A stretch of 9,808 nt of DNA from Bryobacterales bacterium (lineage in GTDB: Bacteria; Acidobacteriota; Terriglobia; Bryobacterales; Bryobacteraceae). The stretch spans positions 2,013 to 11,820 of the forward strand of contig PKYZ01000921.1 in the NCBI GenBank assembly GCA_003132865.1. The letters run 5' to 3'. This document shows, piece by piece, positions 1-6,182 of the stretch (the stretch's first letter is position 1; each line of letters begins with the position of its first letter). Both the position numbers and the translations under genes were made by a program. The notes below the pieces were generated by a model. It saw only the letters and a list, made by a program, of their open reading frames with translations. It searched no databases and was not told the origin of the DNA.

Positions 1-90
1 ATCGTAGGTCTCGGCGGACCTGCAAAAAGGGCAGTTCAACGACATGGGCTTCGTCGTCGGCGATTCGGTGTAATAGGCGCGCTCGTCCAT
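1..90 (-). CDS. Small CPxC (zinc-ribbon-like) protein, N-terminal fragment, runs off the left edge
   Basis: Thirty codons are open from an ATG at 90-88 to the window edge. The ATG overlaps the citrate synthase stop as TGATG, the usual signature of translational coupling, so this is probably the next gene of the same transcript. A second possible start is Met16. Residues 19-22 read C-P-F-C, which resembles the first half of a zinc ribbon; the other half would lie outside the window. The fragment is too short to name a family. The reading frame and overlap are seen directly; metal binding is inferred. The opposite strand also has a short open tail ending at 73, but it contains an in-frame stop at 5-7 and is less convincing. 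Confidence 0.5.
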   Translation of the reverse strand, partial: MDERAYYTESPTTKPMSLNCPFCRSAETYD

Positions 91-1211
91 CAGCGTTGGT
101 CCATGGGAATCCAGCTCATGCCGTCCGGATTGCCCTTATACTCCGCCCGCGGGCGGATCAGGCGGTTGTTCTTGTATTGCTCCAGCGTGTGCGCCGTCCA
201 TCCCGACATGCGGCTCACCGCGAAGACCGGCGTGAATAGATCCACCGGGATGCCCAGCGAGTAGTAAGTCGATGCCGAGTAGAAGTCCACATTGGCGATC
301 AGGCCCTTCTCCGCCTTCACGGTCTGCTCCATGGCCTGCGACATGCGGAACAGCTTCTCCTGGCCGGTGCGCCGGCCGAGTTCCTCGGAAAACACGCGCA
401 GGTGCGTGGCCCTGGGATCTTCGGCACGATACACGCGGTGCCCGAAACCCGGGATCTTCACCTTGCGCGCCAAGGTGCTCTTCACCCGGTCGATGGCGGC
501 TTCCTCGCTCGAGAGCTGCAGCAGGATCTTGATCACGTCCTGGTTCGCGCCGCCGTGCAACGGGCCTTTCAGCGCCCCGATGGCGGAGGTGATCGACGAG
601 TAGATGTCCGACAAGGTAGCGGCCGTGACGCGCGCGGCGAAAGTAGAAGCGTTCAGCTCATGGTCCGCATGCAGCGTCAAGGCCACGTCGAAAGCGTGCT
701 CCATTACGTCGTCGGGCCGCTTGCCGGTAAGCGTGTACAGGAAGTTCTCGGCGAAGCTCATGGACGGGTCGCCGCCGATCACGTGCAGACCCTTGCGCAA
801 GCGGTCGAACGTGGTGACGATGGTGGGGGTTTGCGACATCAGGCGCAGCGCCTTGCTGGCGTTGGCGTCCGGCGTCATGTCCGGCGTCTCGGGGTCGTAA
901 ATGCCGAGCATGGAGACCGCTGTGCGCAAGACGTCCATCGGATTGGCTTGGGGCACGCTCCTCAGAAAGTCCACCACGGCGGTCGGGATTCCCCGGTTGG
1001 CGGCCAGGTCCTTCTTGAGCTGGTCCAGTTCCCCCTGCTTGGGCAGCCATCCATTCCACAACAGGAAGATGACTTCTTCAAAGGTGGCATTGTCGGCCAG
1101 CGTGTGGATGTTATAGCCACGGTAGCTCAGGACACCCGCGTATCCGTCGATGTAACAGATCTCGGACTCGCCGGCGACCACGCCTTCCAAACCCGCTACT
1201 GTTGTGCCCAT
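90..1211 (-). CDS. gltA: Citrate synthase
   Basis: Cytoplasmic enzyme that condenses acetyl-CoA with oxaloacetate to citrate, the entry step of the TCA cycle. The 373-residue length matches the short bacterial citrate synthases (CitZ-like) rather than the longer NADH-sensitive E. coli type. The three catalytic residues are present: His219 in GPLHGGAN, His258 in PGFGHRVY and Asp309 in NVDFYS, corresponding to E. coli His264, His305 and Asp362. The conserved stretch LHADHELNAST is at 180-190. The ATG at 1211 is preceded by GGAG (complement of 1216-1219), 4 bases away, inside a purine-rich stretch. It starts 30 bases after the upstream membrane-protein gene ends and its stop overlaps the next start, so it sits in a compact gene series. 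A 2-methylcitrate synthase is the main alternative, because the two families share these motifs; nothing nearby points to the methylcitrate cycle. Confidence 0.95.
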   Translation of the reverse strand: MGTTVAGLEGVVAGESEICYIDGYAGVLSYRGYNIHTLADNATFEEVIFLLWNGWLPKQGELDQLKKDLAANRGIPTAVVDFLRSVPQANPMDVLRTAVSMLGIYDPETPDMTPDANASKALRLMSQTPTIVTTFDRLRKGLHVIGGDPSMSFAENFLYTLTGKRPDDVMEHAFDVALTLHADHELNASTFAARVTAATLSDIYSSITSAIGALKGPLHGGANQDVIKILLQLSSEEAAIDRVKSTLARKVKIPGFGHRVYRAEDPRATHLRVFSEELGRRTGQEKLFRMSQAMEQTVKAEKGLIANVDFYSASTYYSLGIPVDLFTPVFAVSRMSGWTAHTLEQYKNNRLIRPRAEYKGNPDGMSWIPMDQR

Positions 1212-1241
1212 ACTGCTCCAGTCCCTTGTTTCATTGTACGT

Positions 1242-1706
1242 CTACTGCCCCGGCGGACAGCCCGGCAGCGGAGAAAAGCCGATGGTCAGGTCGTCCCGCT
1301 GCACCCACAGCTTGTCTTCCCGCTTGTTGGAGCCTTTGTTGGAATCTTTGTTTGAAGCCACGGTGACGATCACGCCCGAGCCGCAGGAACGCGTCTTGGC
1401 GATGTGGAAGGATTTCGGGTCGGCATGTTCGCTTTGCGGACCCCAATCTTTCATGAACTCGGTGAATTGATAATCGCGGCAAGGATTGGCGGCGGTGCAG
1501 CCCCACAAGGCGTAGGCCGGCTGATAATCCTGGCGCGCCAACAGGTCGAAGAAGCGATTGACCTGGCGCTCCTGGCGGTAGTTTTTGAAAATGAAAAACA
1601 GGACGCCCGCGGCGATGACCACGGCAACGGCGGTAAGCACCAGCCGCTTGATCCTCTTCTCGCGCCGTTCTTCGCCGGCTCCGTAATGATCGAGATAGCC
1701 AGCCAT
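1242..1706 (-). CDS. Single-pass membrane protein of unknown function
   Basis: A 154-residue protein. The N-terminal 20 residues are charged and rich in Arg/Lys (EERREKRIKR), followed by one hydrophobic segment at about 22-40, so the likely topology is N-terminus inside with an extracytoplasmic C-terminal domain of about 110 residues. That domain has Cys70 and Cys76 (C-x5-C), Cys108 and Cys150, which could form disulfides outside the membrane. A low-complexity Ser-Asn-Lys stretch lies at about 118-128. I do not recognise the family; the extracytoplasmic domain could be a small NTF2-like fold, but this is a guess. The ATG at 1706 follows the OmpH-like stop after 9 bases and citrate synthase starts 30 bases downstream, so cotranscription is likely. 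Only a weak ribosome-binding sequence is visible, which fits translational coupling to the gene before it. Confidence 0.75.
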   Translation of the reverse strand: MAGYLDHYGAGEERREKRIKRLVLTAVAVVIAAGVLFFIFKNYRQERQVNRFFDLLARQDYQPAYALWGCTAANPCRDYQFTEFMKDWGPQSEHADPKSFHIAKTRSCGSGVIVTVASNKDSNKGSNKREDKLWVQRDDLTIGFSPLPGCPPGQ

Positions 1707-1715
1707 GGCGGGCGC

Positions 1716-2240
1716 CTATTTTGCCGGATAGGCCTTATCGTAGGCGGCTATGGCCTCGGTGGTCAGATCCAGCGCGGGCTTGAAGAACAACGTGCTTTGC
1801 TCATCCACCACCACATCGAGGCCTTTCTCCTCCGCCAGTTTCTGCACGATTTCCCTCATCTTCTTGCCGCTGGAGCCTAGAATATCGTTGCGCTCCGCGG
1901 TGACGTCGGCCTGCAGGTCGTCGTTGAGGCGCTGCAAGTCGCGCTGTTTGCGCTGGCCCTGGGCGTTCAGGTCCGTCTCGGCCGCCTGCGTGAGCTTGCC
2001 GGCGTTGGTCTGCAACTGCTGGCGGATGCCATCCAGCTCCTTTTGCAGCCTTTCCATTTCCTGTTGGCGGGGCTTGTACCTGACCTCCATGGCGGCGGAG
2101 GCCTTCTTGATCTCGGCGCATCCCAGCACCGCCCGTTGCAGGCTGACGATAGCCACCTTGGTCTGACTCAGACCGGCTTTTGAAAGAGAAATCAGGGCGA
2201 GGCAGGCCATGGCCAGCCGCAACCCAAACCGTACTGACAT
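1716..2240 (-). CDS. OmpH/Skp-family periplasmic chaperone-like protein
   Basis: A 174-residue protein. Residues 1-26 form a signal peptide: basic start, hydrophobic core ACLALISL, likely cleavage after GLSQ. The mature protein opens with TKVAIVSLQRAVLGC, the short beta strand typical of OmpH/Skp, then a long Gln/Glu/Arg/Lys-rich helical section at about 50-120 expected to form the coiled-coil tentacles, and ends with a strand-like segment (GLDVVVDEQSTLFF). In known Skp, a trimer holds unfolded outer-membrane proteins in the periplasm. The frame stays open far upstream to 2942, but the true start is the ATG at 2240: it gives the signal peptide and has AAGGAG 10 bases upstream. The usual neighbours bamA and lpxD are not in the window, so its partners cannot be read from context; it leads a series with a membrane protein and citrate synthase. 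Confidence 0.88.
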   Translation of the reverse strand: MSVRFGLRLAMACLALISLSKAGLSQTKVAIVSLQRAVLGCAEIKKASAAMEVRYKPRQQEMERLQKELDGIRQQLQTNAGKLTQAAETDLNAQGQRKQRDLQRLNDDLQADVTAERNDILGSSGKKMREIVQKLAEEKGLDVVVDEQSTLFFKPALDLTTEAIAAYDKAYPAK

Positions 2241-2250
2241 GCGAAACGAA

Positions 2251-2256
2251 CTCCTT
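2251..2256 (-). promoter_or_regulatory. Shine-Dalgarno site of the OmpH-like gene
   Basis: The complement reads AAGGAG, 10 bases before the ATG at 2240. It decides the start against the long upstream extension of the same frame and suggests an independent translation start, unlike the genes that follow it. Confidence 0.7.
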
Positions 2257-2296
2257 ATTGAAGTGTGTGAAGCATTAAGGTTAGCACAACCACTAT

Positions 2297-2321
2297 CCAC
2301 CAGCCACCAGCCACCAGCCAC
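2297..2321. repeat. Heptanucleotide tandem repeat
   Basis: CCACCAG is present three times in direct succession followed by CCAC (25 bases, about 3.6 units). It lies in the 86-bp gap between the membrane protease stop and the OmpH-like start, on the upstream side of the OmpH-like gene. Such short tandem arrays can change copy number by slippage; whether this one varies or matters for transcription cannot be seen. Confidence 0.85.
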
Positions 2322-2326
2322 GGTTT

Positions 2327-3007
2327 TTATGGCCAATACTGCCATTGATCGAAAACCAGCACATACCCGGCCAGCAACGCATTGGTGACGGCGTGCGCCA
2401 ACATGCAATCCGCCAGGTTGCGTGTGCGCACGAGCCACCAGTTGTAGGACACGCCCGCAATCAGCCCGACTTCCCAATACGGGCCGTGCTCTGTGGCGAA
2501 CAGCAACGCGACTGCCCAGAACGAAAGGGCCGTGTACTGGCCCAAGGGCACGCTTTCGAAGTCCGGCCGGATCACCCAGCGCATCAGCCAGCCGCGCCAG
2601 AAAAGCTCTTCCAGAACCGGAACCAGAATCGCGCTTTCCAGCACCCGCACCGTGATGAAGAACGGGTTCGACTTCAAATGCACGGGCAGCGAGCTCCGTG
2701 CGATGCCCGTAATGCCGTTGTGGAACAGCCAGAAATCGCGGTAGCCGTGCCAGAGCAGGTCCGGGCCGATCCAGATCGCCAACACCGCCGCCCCCAGCAC
2801 GACGGAAGGTAGGACAGGCTTCAGCCTGTCGTGTCCTATCCCGGGACGCCACGGAATCACGCGCCGTGAGAAGACTGCCAGCGTGGCCGCGACCGCAACA
2901 AAGCGCACGGGCGCCAGCCACTCGGGCGGAAAGGGAAGCCATCGCAACGCGATGAACACGGCGAATGGCGCGATGTACGCTACTGCGGGAGACGGTTTCA
3001 ATCCCAA
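2327..3007 (-). CDS. CPBP/CAAX-type intramembrane metalloprotease
   Basis: A 226-residue, strongly hydrophobic multi-pass protein. The three motifs of the CPBP (CAAX protease and bacteriocin-processing, Abi) family are present: EExxxR at 133-138 (EELFWR), FxxxH at 170-174 (FATEH) and HxxxN at 205-209 (HAVTN). In this family the Glu and His residues bind the catalytic metal within the membrane. The motif wording resembles the CAAX-protease-related proteins found with PEP-CTERM/exosortase systems, but no exosortase gene is here, so the substrate is unknown. The longest frame starts with TTG at 3007, overlapping the upstream enolase-family gene by 10 bases; a second TTG at 3001 overlaps its stop as TTGA. 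Either suggests translation coupled to that gene. Residues 57-66, in a loop after the second hydrophobic segment, are encoded by a palindromic element (2810-2838). Confidence 0.85.
   Translation of the reverse strand: MGLKPSPAVAYIAPFAVFIALRWLPFPPEWLAPVRFVAVAATLAVFSRRVIPWRPGIGHDRLKPVLPSVVLGAAVLAIWIGPDLLWHGYRDFWLFHNGITGIARSSLPVHLKSNPFFITVRVLESAILVPVLEELFWRGWLMRWVIRPDFESVPLGQYTALSFWAVALLFATEHGPYWEVGLIAGVSYNWWLVRTRNLADCMLAHAVTNALLAGYVLVFDQWQYWP
2810..2838. repeat. REP-like palindrome inside the membrane protease gene
   Basis: GACAGGCT at 2813-2820 is followed after two bases by its exact reverse complement AGCCTGTC at 2823-2830. A second arm pair, TAGGACA at 2810-2816 and TGTCCTA at 2832-2838, encloses it and offers an alternative pairing. 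It is read in frame as IGHDRLKPVL and adds an apparently tolerated loop to the protein. From memory, palindromes built on GACAGGCT/AGCCTGTC recur in acidobacterial genomes; only one copy was noticed in this window. Confidence 0.7.
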
Positions 3008-4254
3008 TATTTCTCGCCTTCCGCGAGGTTGGCTTTCACCACATCCGGATTCAACTCGACGCCCAGGCCGGGCTTCCGCGGCACGGCGATGTAACCCTGC
3101 GCCACCAACGGCCCCTCATGCACGATCACGTCGTCCATCCAATTCCGGCGCCCGATCGCCGTTTCGGCGGCCAGGAAATCCCGCACGGAAGCCGCCCACT
3201 GCACGGTGGCCATGGTATTGAGCGCGCTCCCTGTGCTATGCGCCGCCATGGGGAGATCGAACAGTTCCGCCAGGCTGGATATCTTTTTGGACTCGAGCAG
3301 ACCACCGGCATTCCGAATGTCGAGCTGCACGACGTCGCAACCCTGGTTCACGATGAAATCCTTGAACCCCTGCCGCCGCGCCAGGTTTTCGCCGGTGCCG
3401 ATGGGGACCTTGGAGGCCTGCGTCAGCCGCACCCAAACGGGCGAGAAATCCGGCGGCATGGGATCCTCCAGCCACAACGGTTTCACCGGATCGAGGGCTT
3501 CGGCGAGTTGCATGGCCGCGCGCAGATCGTACTCGCCTTCACAGTGGACAATCAAGTCGCGGTCCCAGCCGATGGCGTCGCGGCAGTATTCGAAGGCTTG
3601 CCGGATTTCCCGCAGTTCGCGGGAGGTGAGCACACGGTTGGATGGGTCGCGGGCGCTATCGAGCTTCGCAGCCACGCGCTGCGGAGAGACCCGGAACGCG
3701 GTCCATCCGGCGGGGTCGCTCTTCATCTTGTCCGCCCACTCGTTGCAATTGGTGCGGTCGAGCATGTTGCTGGGGCCTTCGTCGTGGTACACGCGCACGC
3801 GATCGCGATAGCGTCCGCCGAGCAGCGTGGCCGTGGGCTGGTTCAGCAGCTTCCCGGCCAGATCCCAAAGCGCGATCTCGATGGCGCTGACGGCGCGCAG
3901 CAGCATGTGGGCCGAGCCATCGATGCGGTTGCCCAACCCGTTGTAGAGCGCTTCGATTTCGAGCGGGTCCTTGCCCAGGAAGTACGGGCGCAACTCCAGC
4001 ACGCCCGCCTTGATGCCGACGCCCGGACTGCCGTAGCCCTCGCCGATCCCAAATACGCCGGCGTCTGTCACTACTTTGACAAAAGTATAAGTGCGAGGGC
4101 CTTGCAGCACCATCGCGCGGATGTCGGTGATGCGGGCGCGGCCGCGCTCGGGCGCGGCCAGAGCCTTGAAGCCGGCGAGCGATGTGGCCCAAGGAGCGGC
4201 CGAGAGCGCGCCCAGGAACCGGCGCCGCGAAAGCGAGAGCATAGAATGCCGCAT
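2998..4254 (-). CDS. Tat-exported enolase-superfamily (mandelate racemase/muconate lactonizing type) enzyme
   Basis: About 418 residues from the ATG at 4254. The frame extends to an ATG at 4287, but that lies in the dispersed repeat, so the start is taken as 4254 or 4242. The N-terminus has a twin-arginine signal SRRRFLGAL, a hydrophobic stretch and a likely cleavage near ALAA, so the folded enzyme probably works in the periplasm. Numbering from the 4287 ATG: the N-terminal capping domain covers about 52-160 and the barrel about 190-400. Candidate metal ligands are Glu274 (WLEDP) and Glu300 (GTGEN); Asp323 (QLDIRNAGG) and His350 (AAHSTGS) fit the His-Asp dyad of the mandelate racemase group. 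The usual KxK is replaced by FRV (198-200), and the first ligand position reads HCEGEYD (248-254). The family abstracts a proton next to a carboxylate; sugar-acid dehydratase is a reasonable guess, but the substrate cannot be assigned. The membrane protease gene overlaps its 3' end. Confidence 0.85.
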   Translation of the reverse strand: MRHSMLSLSRRRFLGALSAAPWATSLAGFKALAAPERGRARITDIRAMVLQGPRTYTFVKVVTDAGVFGIGEGYGSPGVGIKAGVLELRPYFLGKDPLEIEALYNGLGNRIDGSAHMLLRAVSAIEIALWDLAGKLLNQPTATLLGGRYRDRVRVYHDEGPSNMLDRTNCNEWADKMKSDPAGWTAFRVSPQRVAAKLDSARDPSNRVLTSRELREIRQAFEYCRDAIGWDRDLIVHCEGEYDLRAAMQLAEALDPVKPLWLEDPMPPDFSPVWVRLTQASKVPIGTGENLARRQGFKDFIVNQGCDVVQLDIRNAGGLLESKKISSLAELFDLPMAAHSTGSALNTMATVQWAASVRDFLAAETAIGRRNWMDDVIVHEGPLVAQGYIAVPRKPGLGVELNPDVVKANLAEGEKYWD

Positions 4255-4266
4255 TTTACCAGACCC

Positions 4267-4405
4267 CGCAACAAAATCACGCGGCATGGGTTTCAGCCTA
4301 CAGCGAGGGTTGACGAGCCGTCACAGAACGGCCGGCGATCGTTGCGAAATGCCGGCCGATGGAGCGCACCGTGCAATGCTCGGAGGCGGGCGCTCCACTC
4401 GGGGG
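4267..4405. repeat. Dispersed repeat, copy A (139 bp)
   Basis: Aligns without gaps to 9549-9687 in the same orientation; I count 119 of 139 identical bases (about 86%). The most conserved blocks are around CCGTCACAGAACGGCCGG and GTGCAATGCTCGGAGGCG. It contains two inverted repeats: GGCCGGC (4330-4336) with GCCGGCC (4351-4357), and TGGAGCGC (4360-4367) with GCGCTCCA (4390-4397). No transposase and no clear target-site duplication were seen, so a non-autonomous REP/MITE-like element is the best description. It begins 12 bases upstream of the enolase-family ATG, so it must supply that gene's leader. The reading frames across it are not convincing genes. Confidence 0.85.
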
Positions 4406-4536
4406 ATGGGGCCGCGGCGCTTCTACAAGAAGGGAGGCGGATCAGGCGCAAGGCAACGCGTCTTACGTCCAGTCCATGTGATGGGGAGGTTGACGGGACG
4501 TGTTCGTCTGTGTGACGTTCGACCGATCCAACGCCC
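4406..4536. other. Non-coding spacer between repeat copy A and the FRG gene
   Basis: This stretch lies downstream of the decayed FRG gene and upstream of the enolase-family gene (both minus strand). Open frames exist in it, but none has recognisable motifs or a start signal. No intrinsic terminator with a T-run was seen. Confidence 0.5.
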
Positions 4537-5376
4537 CTAAAAGCCTGACAAAGAGGAACGTCGCAGCAACCGCTCGCGACGCGCAAAAAGCGAGAATCCG
4601 TTGACGTTCATTAGATCGAGATTTTTCAGTGCCTGAGTCCCGTCGCGCGCGCCGGGATGTTCAATTTGGACAGTTCGCCGGCAATCCCTGGAGCGCCGGC
4701 AATTTCCATTGCCCCGCCGTGCGGGCGGAACCGATGATCCGGATACCATTCCAGGCAGATAGAGTACTGGCTCTGTTGGAGGAGGTGCCGCCTGTGCGAT
4801 CGAACATAAGGTCCCAAAGTCGTAATATTCGTGCCTGATGAAGTCACGCGCAGGCTGTCACGCGACATCGCATTTATAGACACGTATTCTGCGTCCTCAG
4901 GCATGCTATCGAAGGCGAAAAAGGCGGCGATGTACGGAGACGCGGTCCAGTCGAGAAGCGGAGATGCAAATCCATGATGCCGCAGATATACGAAATATCG
5001 ATAGACGTCGATGTGCTTACTGAAAAACAATTGCGCCCCGAGCGTGGCGAAGTCGGCCAAGAGCTGGCTGAAGTCAGGGGTGTCGGGCAGACCGTCCCAT
5101 TGGCGTTCGGTGAAAGTCTCAACTACCGATTTGGACGCGCAGACATCCCTATAGTACTCGGAGAGGCCGATCGTCTCCCCTGACGCTTCGAGCGGGTATG
5201 GCCGTTTCTAGTGTCGTCTCCAGGCCCCAAGTGGAACTCCCCAGCCCCCTGAACAGTTGCACGCCAAAGGAACGGCTGGTCTTCGACTCCAGTTCTCGCC
5301 GTCGTCTCTCTAGATCGCGTACCGCTGCTTCGAAATCAAGCCAAGAACTCAGATCAACGGTGTTCATACCAGCCAT
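4537..5376 (-). pseudogene. FRG-domain protein gene with two frameshifts
   Basis: Three minus-strand frames join into one protein. The first (from ATG 5376) gives FRGLGSSTWGLETTLE, the F-R-G motif at residues 42-44. The second carries SEYYRDVC and LRHHGFASPLLDWTASPY, the hallmark core of the FRG domain. The third carries LDLMNVNGFSLF, the usual C-terminal block. Frame one passes to frame two at 5205-5207, where removing one A restores TTLERPYPLEAS. Frame two passes to frame three in a CG run near 4643-4654, where removing one CG pair restores NIPARDGTQALKNL. The 840-base span then becomes exactly 278 codons plus stop. FRG proteins have no settled biochemical role; they are often seen in accessory regions. 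Local GC is low (27 of 60 bases in 4981-5040). It lies 161 bp after the MazF-like toxin gene, same strand. Assembly error is the alternative to a true pseudogene. Confidence 0.85.
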
Positions 5377-5409
5377 CGTTTCACATATCGCACGGTTTTG
5401 AAGCGTGGT

Positions 5410-5445
5410 ATCTGGTCCCGCGCCCGATCAACCGTTGATCTGGTC
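5410..5445. promoter_or_regulatory. Palindrome with flanking direct repeats upstream of the FRG gene
   Basis: GATCAAC (5426-5432), one central base, then GTTGATC (5434-5440) form a 15-bp dyad. The octamer ATCTGGTC occurs at 5410-5417 and again at 5438-5445. It lies 49 bp upstream of the FRG start, between it and the toxin gene. This looks like a possible operator; there is no T-run, so a terminator is less likely. A 7-base arm can arise by chance in a window of this size, so the call is tentative. Confidence 0.35.
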
Positions 5446-5537
5446 GCGACACTCCCCCAAAATCCAGCTCCCGAAAGACTCACCGTATTCGGGAGGCTGT
5501 CGCCACCGGCGGGGAACGTCCGGCGTTGCTTCCCCAG

Positions 5538-5885
5538 CTACAGTGCCAGAGTCGTACGCAACGCCGCATCGAGTTCACGGGCCTCCGGGAGGGTCCCGAT
5601 AACCCGATCGATTTCCGAGTGGCGAACGGTGGCGAGGTTGTCGGTCATGATCACCGAGTCCATCAACAGTCCCGACCCCTCCCCGCCCTCACTGGCGACA
5701 CGCACCACCACACGGCTCGGGTGTCCGGCACGAGCGATGTTGCTGGTGATCATCGCCACGATAGTCTGGGGCAACCCTGAGTCCAGTTGGTCTGCTTGGA
5801 CAACCAGCGCCGGCCGCAGTTTCGACGTTCGCAGGTTCGAGTCCGGGAATAACACCAGAACGATGTCACCGCGGCGGCAGGTCAT
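5538..5885 (-). CDS. Type II toxin, MazF/PemK family (endoribonuclease)
   Basis: A 115-residue protein. Residues 4-31 (RRGDIVLVLFPDSN, then KLRPALVV) are the typical MazF/PemK N-terminal barrel strands, and GSGLLMDSVIMTDNLATV at 70-87 is the second conserved block. The residues that correspond to the catalytic Arg and Thr of MazF are Arg24 (in LRPALVV) and Thr47 (in MITSNI). Family members cut mRNA, sometimes rRNA or tRNA, at short single-stranded sites; target specificity cannot be read from the sequence. The ATG at 5885 overlaps the antitoxin gene by 20 bases, so translation is probably coupled. All key residues are intact and the length is normal, so it is likely functional. Confidence 0.93.
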   Translation of the reverse strand: MTCRRGDIVLVLFPDSNLRTSKLRPALVVQADQLDSGLPQTIVAMITSNIARAGHPSRVVVRVASEGGEGSGLLMDSVIMTDNLATVRHSEIDRVIGTLPEARELDAALRTTLAL

Positions 5886-6105
5886 CGTACACAGCCATCT
5901 CCGGGCGATCCCAATCTTCTGCGAATGGGGCCAACCGGCGGCGCAGATCGGCCGCCTGGGCCTCGTCGATTCCTCTTTGAAGAAGATCCACCGGGCCCGC
6001 GGGCCGAACCCACGTCACGATAACGCGCGAGCCCTCGGCCTCGGCCAGCGGCTCCAGTAGTTCTACCCTCCCATTGCGGTAGACGCCTTCGACCGACTTC
6101 ACCAT
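5866..6105 (-). CDS. Antitoxin of the MazF-like toxin, AF2212/DUF104-like
   Basis: A 79-residue protein from the ATG at 6105. The frame could start at a TTG at 6123, but the ATG gives the family N-terminus. Residues 1-32 (VEGVYRNGRVELLEPLAEAEG...) match the beta-hairpin pattern of AF2212/DUF104 antitoxins (x-YxNGxLxPLEPLxLxEG). The C-terminus, acidic and aromatic (PFAEDWDRPEMAVYDDLPPR, 60-79), is the sort of extended tail that wraps around and neutralises a MazF toxin. It precedes and overlaps the toxin gene, the standard antitoxin-first order. AF2212-type proteins are not classical AbrB or ribbon-helix-helix DNA binders, so autoregulation is uncertain. A CATAAT-like -10 box lies close upstream of the ATG (about 6112-6117), without a convincing -35. 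Confidence 0.82.
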   Translation of the reverse strand: MVKSVEGVYRNGRVELLEPLAEAEGSRVIVTWVRPAGPVDLLQRGIDEAQAADLRRRLAPFAEDWDRPEMAVYDDLPPR

Positions 6106-6182
6106 GCACCCATTATGCCGCAAATGCCCGTGTCACAGACCTACGCCACCAAGCCGGAGCCGTCGCCGCCGCGCTCACTCCA

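Noticed and set aside
8..73. Plus-strand open tail ending in TAA at 71-73, as the end of a gene entering from the left
   Set aside because: There is an in-frame stop at 5-7 and no start codon near it, while the minus-strand frame begins with an ATG overlapping the citrate synthase stop.
402..1355. Long plus-strand open frame of 317 codons opposite citrate synthase
   Set aside because: It lies antisense to a clearly recognised enzyme, has Arg/His/Gln-rich composition without motifs, and is explained by the high GC content.
2160..2174. 15-bp palindrome GGTCTGA-C-TCAGACC in the OmpH-like signal-peptide region
   Set aside because: It is inside coding sequence at the cleavage site, has no repeat partner, and a 7-base dyad is expected about once by chance in a window of this size.
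2965..4515. Plus-strand open frame of 516 codons opposite the enolase-family gene
   Set aside because: Antisense shadow of a gene with a Tat signal and intact barrel motifs; its translation has no recognisable domain.
4293..4586. Minus-strand 97-codon frame across repeat copy A
   Set aside because: It overlaps the repeat and the end of the FRG gene, the corresponding frame is not kept in copy B, and it has no motifs.
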